25,356 nt of DNA. It comes from JACJWR01 sp964627505. Its GTDB lineage: Bacteria > Actinomycetota > Actinomycetes > S36-B12 > UBA10799. The notes beneath the pieces were generated by a model. It worked only from the letters and a program-made list of their open reading frames with translations. It did no database searches and was not told the DNA's origin. Every line of letters starts with the position of its first letter. Within the stretch, counting starts at the first letter, position 1. The DNA lies in assembly GCA_964627505.1 (NCBI GenBank), contig CAZVKB010000029.1:1-25356 (forward strand), read 5' to 3'. This document shows positions 7,306-14,937 of the stretch, one piece after another. The translations under genes and the position numbers were made by a program.

Positions 7306-8598
7306 ATGAATAGTGGTTCCCGACTTGATCCGTGGATAGATCAATACGCCGAACGAGCGGCCAGCATGACCGCTTCCGAAATCCGGGCTCTGTTCGCCGT
7401 GGCATCGCGACCCGAGGTCGTGTCGCTGGCCGGGGGGATGCCGTTCGTCTCAGCGCTGCCCTTGGACGAACTTGCAGATACCGCAGCCCGGATGATCCGC
7501 GAGCGCGGCCCAGTCGCGCTGCAATATGGGTCCGGGCAGGGCGACGTCGACCTGCGGGAGCAAATTTGCGATGTCATGGCGCTCAGCGGCATCACCGCCC
7601 ACCCCGATGATGTGGTCGTCACGACCGGCAGCCAGATGGCCTTGGATCTCGTGGTGCGGGTGTTCTGCGACCCCGGTGACGTGGTGTTGGTGGAGTCGCC
7701 TTCTTATGTTGGCGCCTTGGGCGTGTTTAAGGCCTATGAGTGTGAAGTCGTACATGTGGCAATGGATGCAGACGGATTGCATCCCACTGCTCTGGCCGAT
7801 GCCATTGCGGCGGTGCAGGCGCAAGGTAAGCGGATCAAACTGATCTACACGATCCCCAGTTTCCACAATCCGGGTGGGCTCACCCAACCCCCGCAGCGTC
7901 GGCAGGAGATATTGGACGTTGCCACCCGGCACGGGATTCTGCTGCTGGAAGATGACCCATACAGTCTGTTGGGCTTTGACGGCGAGGTGCCACGCGCGAT
8001 TCGCGCTGATGATGATCAGGGCGTGGTGTACCTGGGATCCTTCTCGAAGACAATCGCCGCCGGCCTTCGGGTGGGGTGGGCGCTGGCGCCGCACGGGGTC
8101 CGGGAGAAACTCGTGCTCGCCGCCGAGTCCGCAATTTTATGTCCGTCGAACTTCTCCCAGATCATGGTCTCGGAATATCTGGCCACCCAGCCCTGGCAGG
8201 AGCAGGTCAAGGTCTTCCGCGAGCTGTATCGCGAGCGCGGAGAAGCGTTGCTCAGCGCGATGTCCCACTATCTCCCCCCTGGCACCACCTGGACGGTCCC
8301 AGCTGGTGGCTTCTACTCCTGGGTGACACTGCCGCCAGGGCTGGATGCCACGGCCATGCTGCCCCGGGCCGTCGCGAATTTGGTGGCCTACGTGCCCGGA
8401 ACGGGCTTCTACGTTGATGGCCAAGGTCGCGACTCCATGCGGTTGTCGTTCTGTTATCCGGAGCCGGCGCGGATCACCGAGGGGGTCCGGCGGTTGGGGA
8501 CGGTGATTGATGAGGAACTGCAATTGATGGCGACCTTCGGTGCTGCTGCACCGCAACCGCGGCCGGGCCCCAACACGCCGACCCCCGATCTGGCTTAG
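7306..8598 (+). CDS. PLP-dependent class I/II aminotransferase (LysN/ARO8/MocR-type catalytic domain)
   Basis: 430-residue fold-type I aminotransferase. The Schiff-base lysine is K248 in YLGSFSKTIAAGLRVGW. Other cofactor contacts are N188 in PSFHNPGG, the aspartate pair in EDDPY (215-219) and TGSQMALDL (107-115). The pattern resembles the COG1167 group (2-aminoadipate/aromatic aminotransferases and the C-terminal half of MocR regulators), but there is no N-terminal winged-helix domain, so it is an enzyme and not a MocR regulator. The substrate cannot be told from sequence. GGAG lies about 6 nt before ATG 7306. The D-Ala-D-Ala-ligase-family gene follows 11 bp after the stop, so the two are almost certainly one transcript and may act in one amino-acid or wall-precursor pathway. 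Confidence 0.85.
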   Translation: MNSGSRLDPWIDQYAERAASMTASEIRALFAVASRPEVVSLAGGMPFVSALPLDELADTAARMIRERGPVALQYGSGQGDVDLREQICDVMALSGITAHPDDVVVTTGSQMALDLVVRVFCDPGDVVLVESPSYVGALGVFKAYECEVVHVAMDADGLHPTALADAIAAVQAQGKRIKLIYTIPSFHNPGGLTQPPQRRQEILDVATRHGILLLEDDPYSLLGFDGEVPRAIRADDDQGVVYLGSFSKTIAAGLRVGWALAPHGVREKLVLAAESAILCPSNFSQIMVSEYLATQPWQEQVKVFRELYRERGEALLSAMSHYLPPGTTWTVPAGGFYSWVTLPPGLDATAMLPRAVANLVAYVPGTGFYVDGQGRDSMRLSFCYPEPARITEGVRRLGTVIDEELQLMATFGAAAPQPRPGPNTPTPDLA

Positions 8599-8609
8599 AG
8601 GATGAAGTG

Positions 8610-9554
8610 ATGACTCACGTATGTGTGCTTGCAGGCGGACTGTGCCCGGAGCGCGATGTCTCGATTCGTTCTGGTCGACGAGTGGCCGACGCCATGCGCG
8701 CATCGGGGCTGGAGGTGTCGATTCGCGATACGGACGCCGACTTGCTGCCGTTGTGGGCAGCTGATCCGCCGGATGTAGTGGTGCCACTGTTGCACGGCGC
8801 TGTGGGCGAGGACGGCAGCTTGCGCGATGTGCTGGACACTCTGGGTCTGAGCTATGTCGGCGCTGGTGCGCATGCCTGTCGCCTGGCCTTCGATAAACCG
8901 ATCGCAAAGGCCATGATCGCTGCCGCTGGAGTCGCCACTCCGGACTGGATTGCGTTGCCGCACAGCAGCTTTCGGGAACTTGGCGCCCCTCGCATCATGA
9001 CTGCGGCAGTCGCCCGGCTGGGCTTGCCGCTCGTGGTGAAACCATCGCGGGGTGGTTCGGCTCTCGGCGTCTACATCGTGCACGACATCGCTGACATGCC
9101 TCCTGCCATGGTGGGTGCATTTGCCTACAGCGACACCGTGATGCTGGAGTCGTTTGTGCCAGGCGTCGAGTTGGCTGTCTCCGTGATCGACACTGGAGAA
9201 GGCGCACAGGCGTTGCCCGCAGTCGAAATCCATAGTGATTCCGGGATTTATGACTATCAGGCTCGCTATACCGCTGGCATGACCGAGTTTTTCTGTCCAG
9301 CCAACCTTCCCGCGGACCAGGCAGTGGCCGCAGCGCAGGTGGCCCTGACCGCGCATCGCACATTTGGTATTCGGGATCTGTCCCGCACCGACATGATTGT
9401 GGATAACGCGGGAATCCCGCACTTCTTGGAGACCAATGTGGCACCGGGTATGACCGAAACGTCGCTCCTGCCACAGAGCGTTGCGGCCGCCGGACTCGCA
9501 CTGTCCGATGTCATGGCGTCTCTGGTGGCTGCGGCGCAGGCTCGCAGCGGCTAA
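8610..9554 (+). CDS. D-alanine--D-alanine ligase family protein (ATP-grasp)
   Basis: ATP-grasp ligase of 314 residues that would join two D-amino acids at the expense of ATP. Motifs in order: GGLCPERDVS (9-18, E14 as the first-substrate contact), HGAVGEDG (62-69), KPSRGGSALGV (144-154, K144 for ATP and S150), the omega loop YDYQARYT (214-221), RTD (259-261) and ETNVAPGMTETSLLP (274-288) with E274 and N276 as magnesium ligands. The omega-loop tyrosines favour a D-Ala-D-Ala product over the D-Ala-D-Lac type. The GG in place of EG within the KPSR loop is a departure from classic DdlA/DdlB. ATG 8610 is chosen over GTG 8607 because of the GAGG at about 8597-8601. Actinobacteria usually have a main ddl elsewhere, so this may be a second, specialised copy. 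It converges on parB, with stop codons overlapping. Confidence 0.85.
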   Translation: MTHVCVLAGGLCPERDVSIRSGRRVADAMRASGLEVSIRDTDADLLPLWAADPPDVVVPLLHGAVGEDGSLRDVLDTLGLSYVGAGAHACRLAFDKPIAKAMIAAAGVATPDWIALPHSSFRELGAPRIMTAAVARLGLPLVVKPSRGGSALGVYIVHDIADMPPAMVGAFAYSDTVMLESFVPGVELAVSVIDTGEGAQALPAVEIHSDSGIYDYQARYTAGMTEFFCPANLPADQAVAAAQVALTAHRTFGIRDLSRTDMIVDNAGIPHFLETNVAPGMTETSLLPQSVAAAGLALSDVMASLVAAAQARSG

Positions 9555-10531
9555 GAGGGAGGGTCCGGATCTATCCAAGTCTGCGGATCACGCAGCACAC
9601 CCAAGATCCGCGCGAGATCATCCGGGGAAGCAAAGTCGATCGTGAGCCGACCCCGCCCGCCCGTACCCGTAATCCGCACTCGAGTGTCGAGCCGATCAGC
9701 GAGGTCCTGGGCTTGCTGGTGATGAATCGGTGGCCGCGGTGTGCGCTTACGGCGGGGACCACCAGGTGTGTGCTCGCCCAAGGCAACAGCCTCTTCGACA
9801 GCGCGCACACTTAGCCCCTCAGCCACAATCCGGGTGGCCAGCGCCTCGCTGGCTTCCGGATCTGTGATCCCAGCCAGAACTTTGGCATGCCCAGCTGAAA
9901 GCACACCGGCCGCCACTCGCCTTTGCACTGGCGCGGGTAGCCGCAGGAGCCGCAGACTATTGGACACCGCCGGACGAGATCGCCCCAAACGTCCCGCCAG
10001 CTCATCTTGGGTACACCCGAAATCCTCGAGCAACTGGGCATACGCCGCAGCTTCCTCAAGTGGATTGAGCTGGACCCGATGCAAATTCTCCAACAACGCG
10101 TCGCGGAGCAAATCGTCATCCGACGTCGCGCGGACCAGTGCCGGCACCTGGGTCATGTCCGCCAACTGGGCAGCACGTAGCCGTCGTTCGCCGGCGACTA
10201 ATTCGAAATTCTCCCCCGCCCGGCGCACGACGATGGGTTGCAAGAAGCCCACTTGCTGCAATGACGACGCCAATTCGGCAATCGCAACATCGTCGAATAC
10301 CTGCCGAGGTTGCCGGGGATTGGGCACGATCCGACTGATCTCGAGATTCCGGAATTCCATCCCCGGAACCGCTGTCAGGACGTTCCCCGAATCTGGTGGC
10401 GACTCAATGTCTGCGCTGCCGCCAACGTGTTCTGACCGCCATGATGCGGACGTCGCGTCGGTGGATGTCGGTGGACCCGTGGGAATCAGCGCTCCGAGAC
10501 CGCGTCCGAGACCCGGGGTACGCCGAGTCAC
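9551..10531 (-). CDS. parB: Chromosome partitioning protein ParB
   Basis: 326-residue CTP-dependent DNA clamp that loads at parS and organises the origin. After an N-terminal ParA-interacting tail (TPGLGRGLGALIP) and a variable linker, the CTP-binding domain includes ISRIVPNPRQPRQVFD (65-80) and GERRLRA (114-120), then LLENLHRVQLNPLEEAAAY and the helix-turn-helix CTQDELAGRLGRSRPAVSNS (173-192). The C-terminal dimerisation region ends in RLTIDFASPDDLARIL. GTG 10531 is preceded only by a weak GGGG. The gap to parA is 35 bp, and its target sites lie 1.6 kb away between rsmG and jag. The stop overlaps that of the convergent ligase gene. Confidence 0.96.
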   Translation of the reverse strand: MTRRTPGLGRGLGALIPTGPPTSTDATSASWRSEHVGGSADIESPPDSGNVLTAVPGMEFRNLEISRIVPNPRQPRQVFDDVAIAELASSLQQVGFLQPIVVRRAGENFELVAGERRLRAAQLADMTQVPALVRATSDDDLLRDALLENLHRVQLNPLEEAAAYAQLLEDFGCTQDELAGRLGRSRPAVSNSLRLLRLPAPVQRRVAAGVLSAGHAKVLAGITDPEASEALATRIVAEGLSVRAVEEAVALGEHTPGGPRRKRTPRPPIHHQQAQDLADRLDTRVRITGTGGRGRLTIDFASPDDLARILGVLRDPQTWIDPDPPS

Positions 10532-10566
10532 CGCTGCCCCACGATCGACATGTGCTCTAGATGCAC

Positions 10567-11355
10567 TTATGCGACCCCCTTCGGTGCCAGTTCAGCCAAC
10601 TCTTGAGCGGCTGAGCGATAGGACTGTGCGGCCACGGAATTGGGATCATAGGTGAGAACTGTCTGACCATAGCTGGGAGCTTCCGATAGCCGAACTGCTC
10701 GCGGAATGGGCGTGGGCAGCACGGCGGCACCGAAATGCGCCCGCACTTCTTCAGCAACTTGTCCGGATAAGCGGGTTCTGGAATCGAACATAGTGAGCAA
10801 AATGGCCGAAACAGTCAGTTTCGGATTGAGGTGGGCGCGCACAAGTTCCACTGTTTTCAGCAACTGCCCCAGACCTTCAAGTGCGTAGTACTCGCACTGG
10901 ATCGGGATGAGCACCTCTTGCGCGGCGACCAGTGCATTGAGAGTCAGCAGGCCGAGACTGGGCGGACAGTCAATAAGCACGAAATCCAGGTCAGCATTGT
11001 CAAGATAGGTCTCCACCGCGCGAGCCAGACGGTATTCCCGCGCCACCGTCGACACCAGCTCGATCTCCGCACCGGCAAGGTCGATCGTTGCGGGTACGAC
11101 CTCGATCGTCGGTATCTCCGGACATTTCTCGATCGCCTCGTGCATCGACAATCCGTCGATCAATATTTCGTAACTGCCGGCCACACCCACCCGATGATCC
11201 ACCCCGAGTGCAGTCGAGGCATTGCCTTGTGGATCAAGATCGATCACAAGCACCCGGTGACCCTGTTCGGACAGCGCGGCTGCCAAATTCACAGCTGAGG
11301 TGGTCTTCCCGACCCCGCCCTTTTGGTTCGCCAGAGCAATAATGCGAGACGTCAC
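10567..11355 (-). CDS. parA: Chromosome partitioning ATPase ParA (Soj)
   Basis: 262-residue Walker-type ATPase that moves ParB-parS complexes. The deviant Walker A motif KGGVGKTT is at 12-19, the A' motif is in VIDLDPQGNAST (38-49) and Walker B is VLIDCPPSLG. The start GTG 11355 has AGGTGAG about 8 nt upstream and gives the compact ParA form without the long disordered N-terminal tail seen in mycobacterial and streptomycete ParA. A 52-codon frame upstream ends with a TGA that overlaps this GTG (GTGA), so the tail may be encoded separately or have been separated by a frameshift. Confidence 0.95.
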   Translation of the reverse strand: MTSRIIALANQKGGVGKTTSAVNLAAALSEQGHRVLVIDLDPQGNASTALGVDHRVGVAGSYEILIDGLSMHEAIEKCPEIPTIEVVPATIDLAGAEIELVSTVAREYRLARAVETYLDNADLDFVLIDCPPSLGLLTLNALVAAQEVLIPIQCEYYALEGLGQLLKTVELVRAHLNPKLTVSAILLTMFDSRTRLSGQVAEEVRAHFGAAVLPTPIPRAVRLSEAPSYGQTVLTYDPNSVAAQSYRSAAQELAELAPKGVA

Positions 11356-11510
11356 GAGTCGGTCTCACCTAGTTCGCTAAGTCCATCTGAGCCCACTGGC
11401 CATCCCAAACCAGTTGTCGCTTCCACCTCACTGACATCAGGGTGTGGGTACGCCATCTCATTCGATGGCCATCCCAGCCCCATCTGACTCTGTGCAGGTT
11501 GCGTATTCAC
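11352..11510 (-). CDS. Candidate 52-residue ORF coupled to rsmG and parA
   Basis: On the minus strand a GTG at 11510 overlaps the rsmG stop and a TGA at 11354-11352 overlaps the parA start, both as GTGA. The frame fills the whole gap between the two genes. The product is polar and acidic, beginning MNTQPAQSQMGLGWPSNEM and ending LSELGETDS, and the pentapeptide GLGWP occurs twice. G/C at third positions is about 52% by my count, lower than expected for this genome, which argues against strong coding selection. It could be a small protein, a leader coupling rsmG and parA translation, or the former N-terminal tail of ParA split off by a frameshift. I recognise no family. Confidence 0.4.
   Translation of the reverse strand: MNTQPAQSQMGLGWPSNEMAYPHPDVSEVEATTGLGWPVGSDGLSELGETDS
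11397..11476 (-). repeat. 11-bp direct repeat in the rsmG-parA gap
   Basis: TGGCCATCCCA on the plus strand occurs at 11397-11407 and 11466-11476, 69 bp apart, a multiple of three. In the 52-codon frame both copies encode GWP, with GL before it, so the repeat is also a peptide repeat. Confidence 0.6.
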
Positions 11511-12151
11511 ACAGCCTCCTTGTAGTCGATTTGGACCACGGTCGCCAACGGGTGTCCATCCGATCCCACCGGACCGACCGTAACCACTCGAGCCCTGCCG
11601 TGGTCGGCCACTATCGTGTCACGGCATGCGGCTAGTTCCGCTTCGGCACGACTGCCCTTGATAGCAAGAATGCGGCCGCGCGGCCCGCAGTGCCGTTGCG
11701 AGACTGCCAGCAGCTCCGACATCGCTGCCACCGCCCGACTAGTGACGACATCAGCCTCAATCGGGTCCACATCTTGTGCCCGGCCGCGGCGCACAGTCAC
11801 CCGATCCGCCAAGCCCAAGCGATCGACAGTCTCCTGCAGAAAGGTGGTGCGACGTGACAAGGGCTCAATCAGTACCACCGACAGGTCAGGTCTGACGGTG
11901 GCCCACACCACCCCAGGTAGCCCGGCCCCACTCCCGATATCTGCCACGACGGCTGCCTCTGGCACGAGTTCCAGGGTGGGGTCGGCAACCACTGCGCAAT
12001 TCTCCAGATGCCGTGGCCACAAGCGAGGGATCTCCCTTGGACCGATCAGACCTCGCGTGATGGCATCTCCCGCGAGGATGGCATGAAACTCCTGCAGCTG
12101 TTCGCGGCACTGCGGCAGCCAGGAAGGATCAATGGTTACCGACTCTGCCAT
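11507..12151 (-). CDS. rsmG: 16S rRNA (guanine(527)-N7)-methyltransferase RsmG
   Basis: S-adenosylmethionine-dependent methyltransferase that modifies G527 of 16S rRNA; loss gives low-level streptomycin resistance in other bacteria. The 214-residue product has LWPRHLENC, the SAM-binding motif VADIGSGAGLPGVV and the downstream VVLIEPLSRRTTFLQE and VTSRAVAA segments typical of GidB. The frame extends upstream to ATG 12190, adding a peptide that starts MFHVEH, but those codons are the parS palindrome itself. ATG 12151 has a GGAGGT with 6-nt spacing and is the real start. The gene precedes parA, as is usual. Confidence 0.95.
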   Translation of the reverse strand: MAESVTIDPSWLPQCREQLQEFHAILAGDAITRGLIGPREIPRLWPRHLENCAVVADPTLELVPEAAVVADIGSGAGLPGVVWATVRPDLSVVLIEPLSRRTTFLQETVDRLGLADRVTVRRGRAQDVDPIEADVVTSRAVAAMSELLAVSQRHCGPRGRILAIKGSRAEAELAACRDTIVADHGRARVVTVGPVGSDGHPLATVVQIDYKEAV

Positions 12152-12173
12152 CGCCGCACCTCCGGATGTGCGA

Positions 12174-12189
12174 TGTTCCACGTGGAACA
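12174..12189. promoter_or_regulatory. parS site 1
   Basis: TGTTCCACGTGGAACA is a perfect 16-bp palindrome and matches the bacterial parS core (GTTnCACGTGnAAC). It is the expected binding and loading site for the ParB encoded 1.6 kb away. It lies in the 65-bp gap between jag and rsmG, upstream of the rsmG ribosome-binding site. Confidence 0.93.
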
Positions 12190-12196
12190 TCGCTGT

Positions 12197-12212
12197 GGTT
12201 CCACGTGGAACA
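12197..12212. promoter_or_regulatory. parS site 2
   Basis: GGTTCCACGTGGAACA carries the same 14-bp palindromic core as site 1 (12198-12211), and its centre is 23 bp from the centre of site 1. Paired sites of this kind near parAB are known in Actinobacteria. No third site was found in the window. Confidence 0.92.
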
Positions 12213-12216
12213 TTCC

Positions 12217-12693
12217 CTATTCCTCAGGCGGGAAGATCACAACGTAGCGATGAGGGTCCACGCCCTCTGACTCACTCACCAAACCGGCGGCGGCCGCTGC
12301 GTCGTGCACGACTTTCCGCTCAAAGGCGGACATTGGTTCCAATCGGATCGGACCACGGGTATCTCGTGCTTTGCGGGCCGCTACTGCGCCGAGTTCGGTC
12401 AGTTGTGCTTTGCGATTAGCCCGATACCCGGCCACATCCAGCATCAGCCGCGAACGATTACCGGTTTCCCGGGTTACCGCGAGCCTGGTCAACTCTTGCA
12501 GCGCCCCAAGCACCTCGCCATCCTCCCCTACAAGAACCGAGAGATCGCCACCCACCACCGCTACTACCGCTCGCCCAGCCTCGACATCCATGTCGATATC
12601 GCCGTCCAGATCTGCGATGTCCAGGAATTCCTCGAGATAGTCAGCGGCGATATCGCCCTCACGTTCGAGGTCTGAGACCTTCTCTGTGCTCAT
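12217..12693 (-). CDS. Jag/KhpB-like KH-R3H RNA-binding protein
   Basis: 158-residue cytoplasmic protein. The first 45 residues are acidic, a KH-like single-strand nucleic acid fold follows at about 42-95 (VVAVVGGDLSVLVGEDGEVLGALQ), and an R3H domain ends the protein (GPIRLEPMSAFERKVVHDAA, about 114-133). It lacks the long Jag-N domain of Firmicutes and is of the usual actinobacterial length. Jag-type proteins are global RNA binders linked to cell elongation and division in Gram-positives; its position directly after yidC is conserved (Rv3920c). ATG 12693 has GAGAGG about 9 nt upstream, and the yidC stop is 25 bp away. Confidence 0.9.
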   Translation of the reverse strand: MSTEKVSDLEREGDIAADYLEEFLDIADLDGDIDMDVEAGRAVVAVVGGDLSVLVGEDGEVLGALQELTRLAVTRETGNRSRLMLDVAGYRANRKAQLTELGAVAARKARDTRGPIRLEPMSAFERKVVHDAAAAAGLVSESEGVDPHRYVVIFPPEE

Positions 12694-12718
12694 TGTGGTC
12701 GCCTCTCACGCATCAGTG

Positions 12719-13750
12719 TCATGACTTTGGTTTGCCGGACTTCTTGCTGTTTCCACCCTTATTCGCACCACTGCTTCGGTTGGATCCACTACTTCGTTGC
12801 GATCGGGGTTTCTTCTTCGGCTGCTGTCGTACGGGTTCCTTTTTCACATCCTCGACTGCGACCACTGCAGCAGCACCAGCCACAACTTCGCCCGGTTCAC
12901 CCGTGGCGGCCGGCAGCCCCTTGGCAGCCTTCTTTGCTGCTTTTCGAGCCGCCTTTTCTGCCTTTCGTTGCTCAAACGCATCAAACGCTGGCGTGCCCGG
13001 CATCGGATTGTTCCGAATCACCCAGAACTGCTGTCCCATTGTCCACAGGTTGGTCGTCAACCAGTAGACGAGCACACCCACGGGGAAGCCGACACCCGAC
13101 ACGGCAAAGATGAAGGGGAAGACATACGACATGATCTTCATCTGCTTGGCCATGGGGTTGTCAGCAGCAGTGTTTTTGAGCAGTAGTTGCCGTTGGGTCG
13201 TGAAGGTCGTGAGGCTCATGAGAATGATCATGATCACGGTGAGAACTTTGGTCGCCATCGGATTCGGCGTCTCATCCGCACGCAAAAATGTGCCGTAGAG
13301 CGGTACGCCCAAGAACATGGCGGAGTGTGCCTGATCAACAAGTTCCTGGGTCAGAGCACCGATGGGTTGTTGCTGAGCGATCCCATATTGCAGCACGCGA
13401 AACAGCGCGAAGAAGATCGGCGCCTGCAGAATAATGGGTAAGCACGACGAGAGCGGATTCGTTCCGGTCTCTTTGTACAACTTCATCATTTCCTGGGACT
13501 GCCGCTCACGGTCCCCGGCGTATTTCTTCTGGATCTCCTTCATCTTGGGTTGCAGCACCTGCATCCCGCGCTGCGCCTTGATCTGCTTGACAAAGAGCGG
13601 AATCAGCAGAATCCGGATCACGATCACCAGTCCCACGATCGAGAGCACCCAAGTAATGCCAGATGCGTCACCGAACAGCGGGGAGAGGAGTAAATGGAAG
13701 AAGTACAGGATGTACGAGACCGGGATCTCGATCCATTCAATGATGAACAT
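12719..13750 (-). CDS. yidC: Membrane protein insertase YidC/Oxa1
   Basis: 343-residue insertase that places membrane proteins with or without SecYEG. The N-terminal helices are followed by VIRILLIPLFVKQIKAQ, in which R46 is the conserved arginine of the hydrophilic groove. A coiled-coil hairpin (MKEIQKKYAGDRERQSQEMM) precedes the remaining core helices, including SSCLPIILQAPIFFALFRVL and FPVGVLVYWLTTNLWTMGQQ. The tail from about residue 265 is disordered and very basic, with alternating K/R, S and N, as in insertases that bind ribosomes. ATG 13750 has an AGGAG 4-5 nt upstream and overlaps the yidD 3' end by 14 bp. Confidence 0.95.
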   Translation of the reverse strand: MFIIEWIEIPVSYILYFFHLLLSPLFGDASGITWVLSIVGLVIVIRILLIPLFVKQIKAQRGMQVLQPKMKEIQKKYAGDRERQSQEMMKLYKETGTNPLSSCLPIILQAPIFFALFRVLQYGIAQQQPIGALTQELVDQAHSAMFLGVPLYGTFLRADETPNPMATKVLTVIMIILMSLTTFTTQRQLLLKNTAADNPMAKQMKIMSYVFPFIFAVSGVGFPVGVLVYWLTTNLWTMGQQFWVIRNNPMPGTPAFDAFEQRKAEKAARKAAKKAAKGLPAATGEPGEVVAGAAAVVAVEDVKKEPVRQQPKKKPRSQRSSGSNRSSGANKGGNSKKSGKPKS

Positions 13751-14156
13751 GGGGCTCCTGGTTGAGCGGCTGAGCTACGTCGTGCGTGGACATCACACAC
13801 CTGAGATCGATGAGCGGAATCGCGGTGCGGCCATCCGTGGTGATATCAGGTCGCCACGCCCCCCGCTGCGGAACCGGATCTAATCCGCCGGCAGTCCAGG
13901 GGTTACACCTCGCCAGGCGGTAAGTGGTCAGCAAAGTACCTTTCACTGGCCCATGTCGTCTCATCGCTTTCACACCGTACGCCGAACACGTTGGGTGGTA
14001 GCGACACGACGCGGGTGTGTACGGGCTAATGAACAACTGATAGCCGCGAATCGGAGCAACCGCCACCCAGATGAGTACGGTCCTAATCGCCATCCAAGCG
14101 GCACGAAGCCAGTGGCCGAACTGCCGGATGCGCATCGCCACCCCATCTCGAGTCAC
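13737..14156 (-). CDS. yidD: YidD membrane protein insertion efficiency factor
   Basis: 139-residue member of the YidD (UPF0161) family. The core is APIRGYQLFISPYTPASCRYHPTCSAYGVKAMRRHG, with the two hallmark cysteines, ending in CNPWTAGGLDPVP. An amphipathic N-terminal segment would attach it to the inner membrane face, and an unusual tail of about 40 residues follows the core. GTG 14156 overlaps the rnpA stop (GTGA) and has GGAGG upstream; ATG 14135 is an alternative that shortens the product by 7 residues. It assists YidC-dependent insertion, and yidC follows with overlap. Confidence 0.9.
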   Translation of the reverse strand: MTRDGVAMRIRQFGHWLRAAWMAIRTVLIWVAVAPIRGYQLFISPYTPASCRYHPTCSAYGVKAMRRHGPVKGTLLTTYRLARCNPWTAGGLDPVPQRGAWRPDITTDGRTAIPLIDLRCVMSTHDVAQPLNQEPHVHH

Positions 14157-14503
14157 AGCCTATCCTCCATCACTGACCGCGCCCGAGCCATATCTGCAGC
14201 AACTTGGGCACTAGTCACCTGTGCACCGGCAGGCAGTACTCGCACCACGATGTCGCAATCGAGGGCATCCCAGGCTGCCGTGTCCATGGCGAACACATGA
14301 CGTACCCGTCGCGCCACGCGATGTCTGGTAACCGAGTTTCCCACTTTTCGAGCCACCGCCAATCCCATCCGCGCGGGCGATCGTTGTGCCTGCGACGGAT
14401 GCTGGGCGTAATGCACCACCAGCCTTGGCGAACCAACCCTGCGTCCCCGCATCACGGCGATGATCTCATCCCGCCGACGGAGGCGACGGTTCTTGGGCAG
14501 CAC
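14153..14503 (-). CDS. rnpA: Ribonuclease P protein component
   Basis: 116-residue basic protein that helps the RNase P RNA bind pre-tRNA and remove 5' leaders. The start is LPKNRRLRRRDEIIAVMRGR, and the family signature is RMGLAVARKVGNSVTRHRVARRVR, where the RNR motif reads RHR, common in Actinobacteria. GTG 14503 is 5 bp after the rpmH stop and no stronger start is nearby. The end overlaps yidD by 4 bp. The order rpmH-rnpA-yidD-yidC-jag is the standard bacterial arrangement. Confidence 0.93.
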   Translation of the reverse strand: MLPKNRRLRRRDEIIAVMRGRRVGSPRLVVHYAQHPSQAQRSPARMGLAVARKVGNSVTRHRVARRVRHVFAMDTAAWDALDCDIVVRVLPAGAQVTSAQVAADMARARSVMEDRL

Positions 14504-14508
14504 GACCT

Positions 14509-14646
14509 TTAGACGGTGAGCGAGGCCCGACCCTTGCGGCGCCGTGCAGACAGAATCGAACGCCCGGCACGGGTGCGCATCCGCAGTCGAAAACCATGCT
14601 TCTTGTGGCGACGACGATTATTCGGTTGATACGTGCGCTTACTCAT
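14509..14646 (-). CDS. rpmH: 50S ribosomal protein L34
   Basis: 45-residue, highly basic ribosomal protein. It starts MSKRTYQPNNRRRHKKHGFR, continues with LRMRTRAGRSILSARRRKGR and ends ASLTV, an essentially canonical actinobacterial L34. GGAG lies 8 nt before ATG 14646. It is the first gene of the operon that runs away from dnaA, and its promoter must lie in the rpmH-dnaA gap. Confidence 0.97.
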   Translation of the reverse strand: MSKRTYQPNNRRRHKKHGFRLRMRTRAGRSILSARRRKGRASLTV

Positions 14647-14923
14647 GGGATAGCTCCAGTGGTTACACCCGATACATGGGCTGTGGCTTGGACCGATCGG
14701 CCCTGGCGGTGCGACATTCGCGGCACCCGCACGTGGCAGACGGCATCCTGGGCAGTCTACGGCATCCGCGGATCAGCACCCAGCGCGGGTGAGCACACCG
14801 ACCACGCCATCTCAAGAAGTCCTGGACGTCAGCAATTCCAGACGAATCCCGACTAGTCAAGCCTGACACGCCGGAAGTAAGGTCTAATCCAGCGAGTCGG
14901 GGCGGCCAGGTCTTGTCCAGACG

Positions 14924-14937
14924 AGGGCAATTGCCCT
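14924..14937. promoter_or_regulatory. 14-bp perfect palindrome in the dnaA promoter region
   Basis: AGGGCAATTGCCCT is a perfect palindrome about 80 bp before the dnaA start. If the TTGTCC/TAGGTT promoter is right, it fills most of the spacer, a position where a bound dimeric regulator would block RNA polymerase. No regulator is identified. Confidence 0.4.

Noticed and set aside
12152..12190. Upstream extension of rsmG beginning MFHVEH
   Set aside because: Those codons are the parS palindrome; a far better ribosome-binding site precedes ATG 12151.
14544..14856. Plus-strand frames opposite rpmH and in the rpmH-dnaA gap
   Set aside because: They are antisense to L34 or run through presumed promoter DNA and show no domain or good ribosome-binding site.
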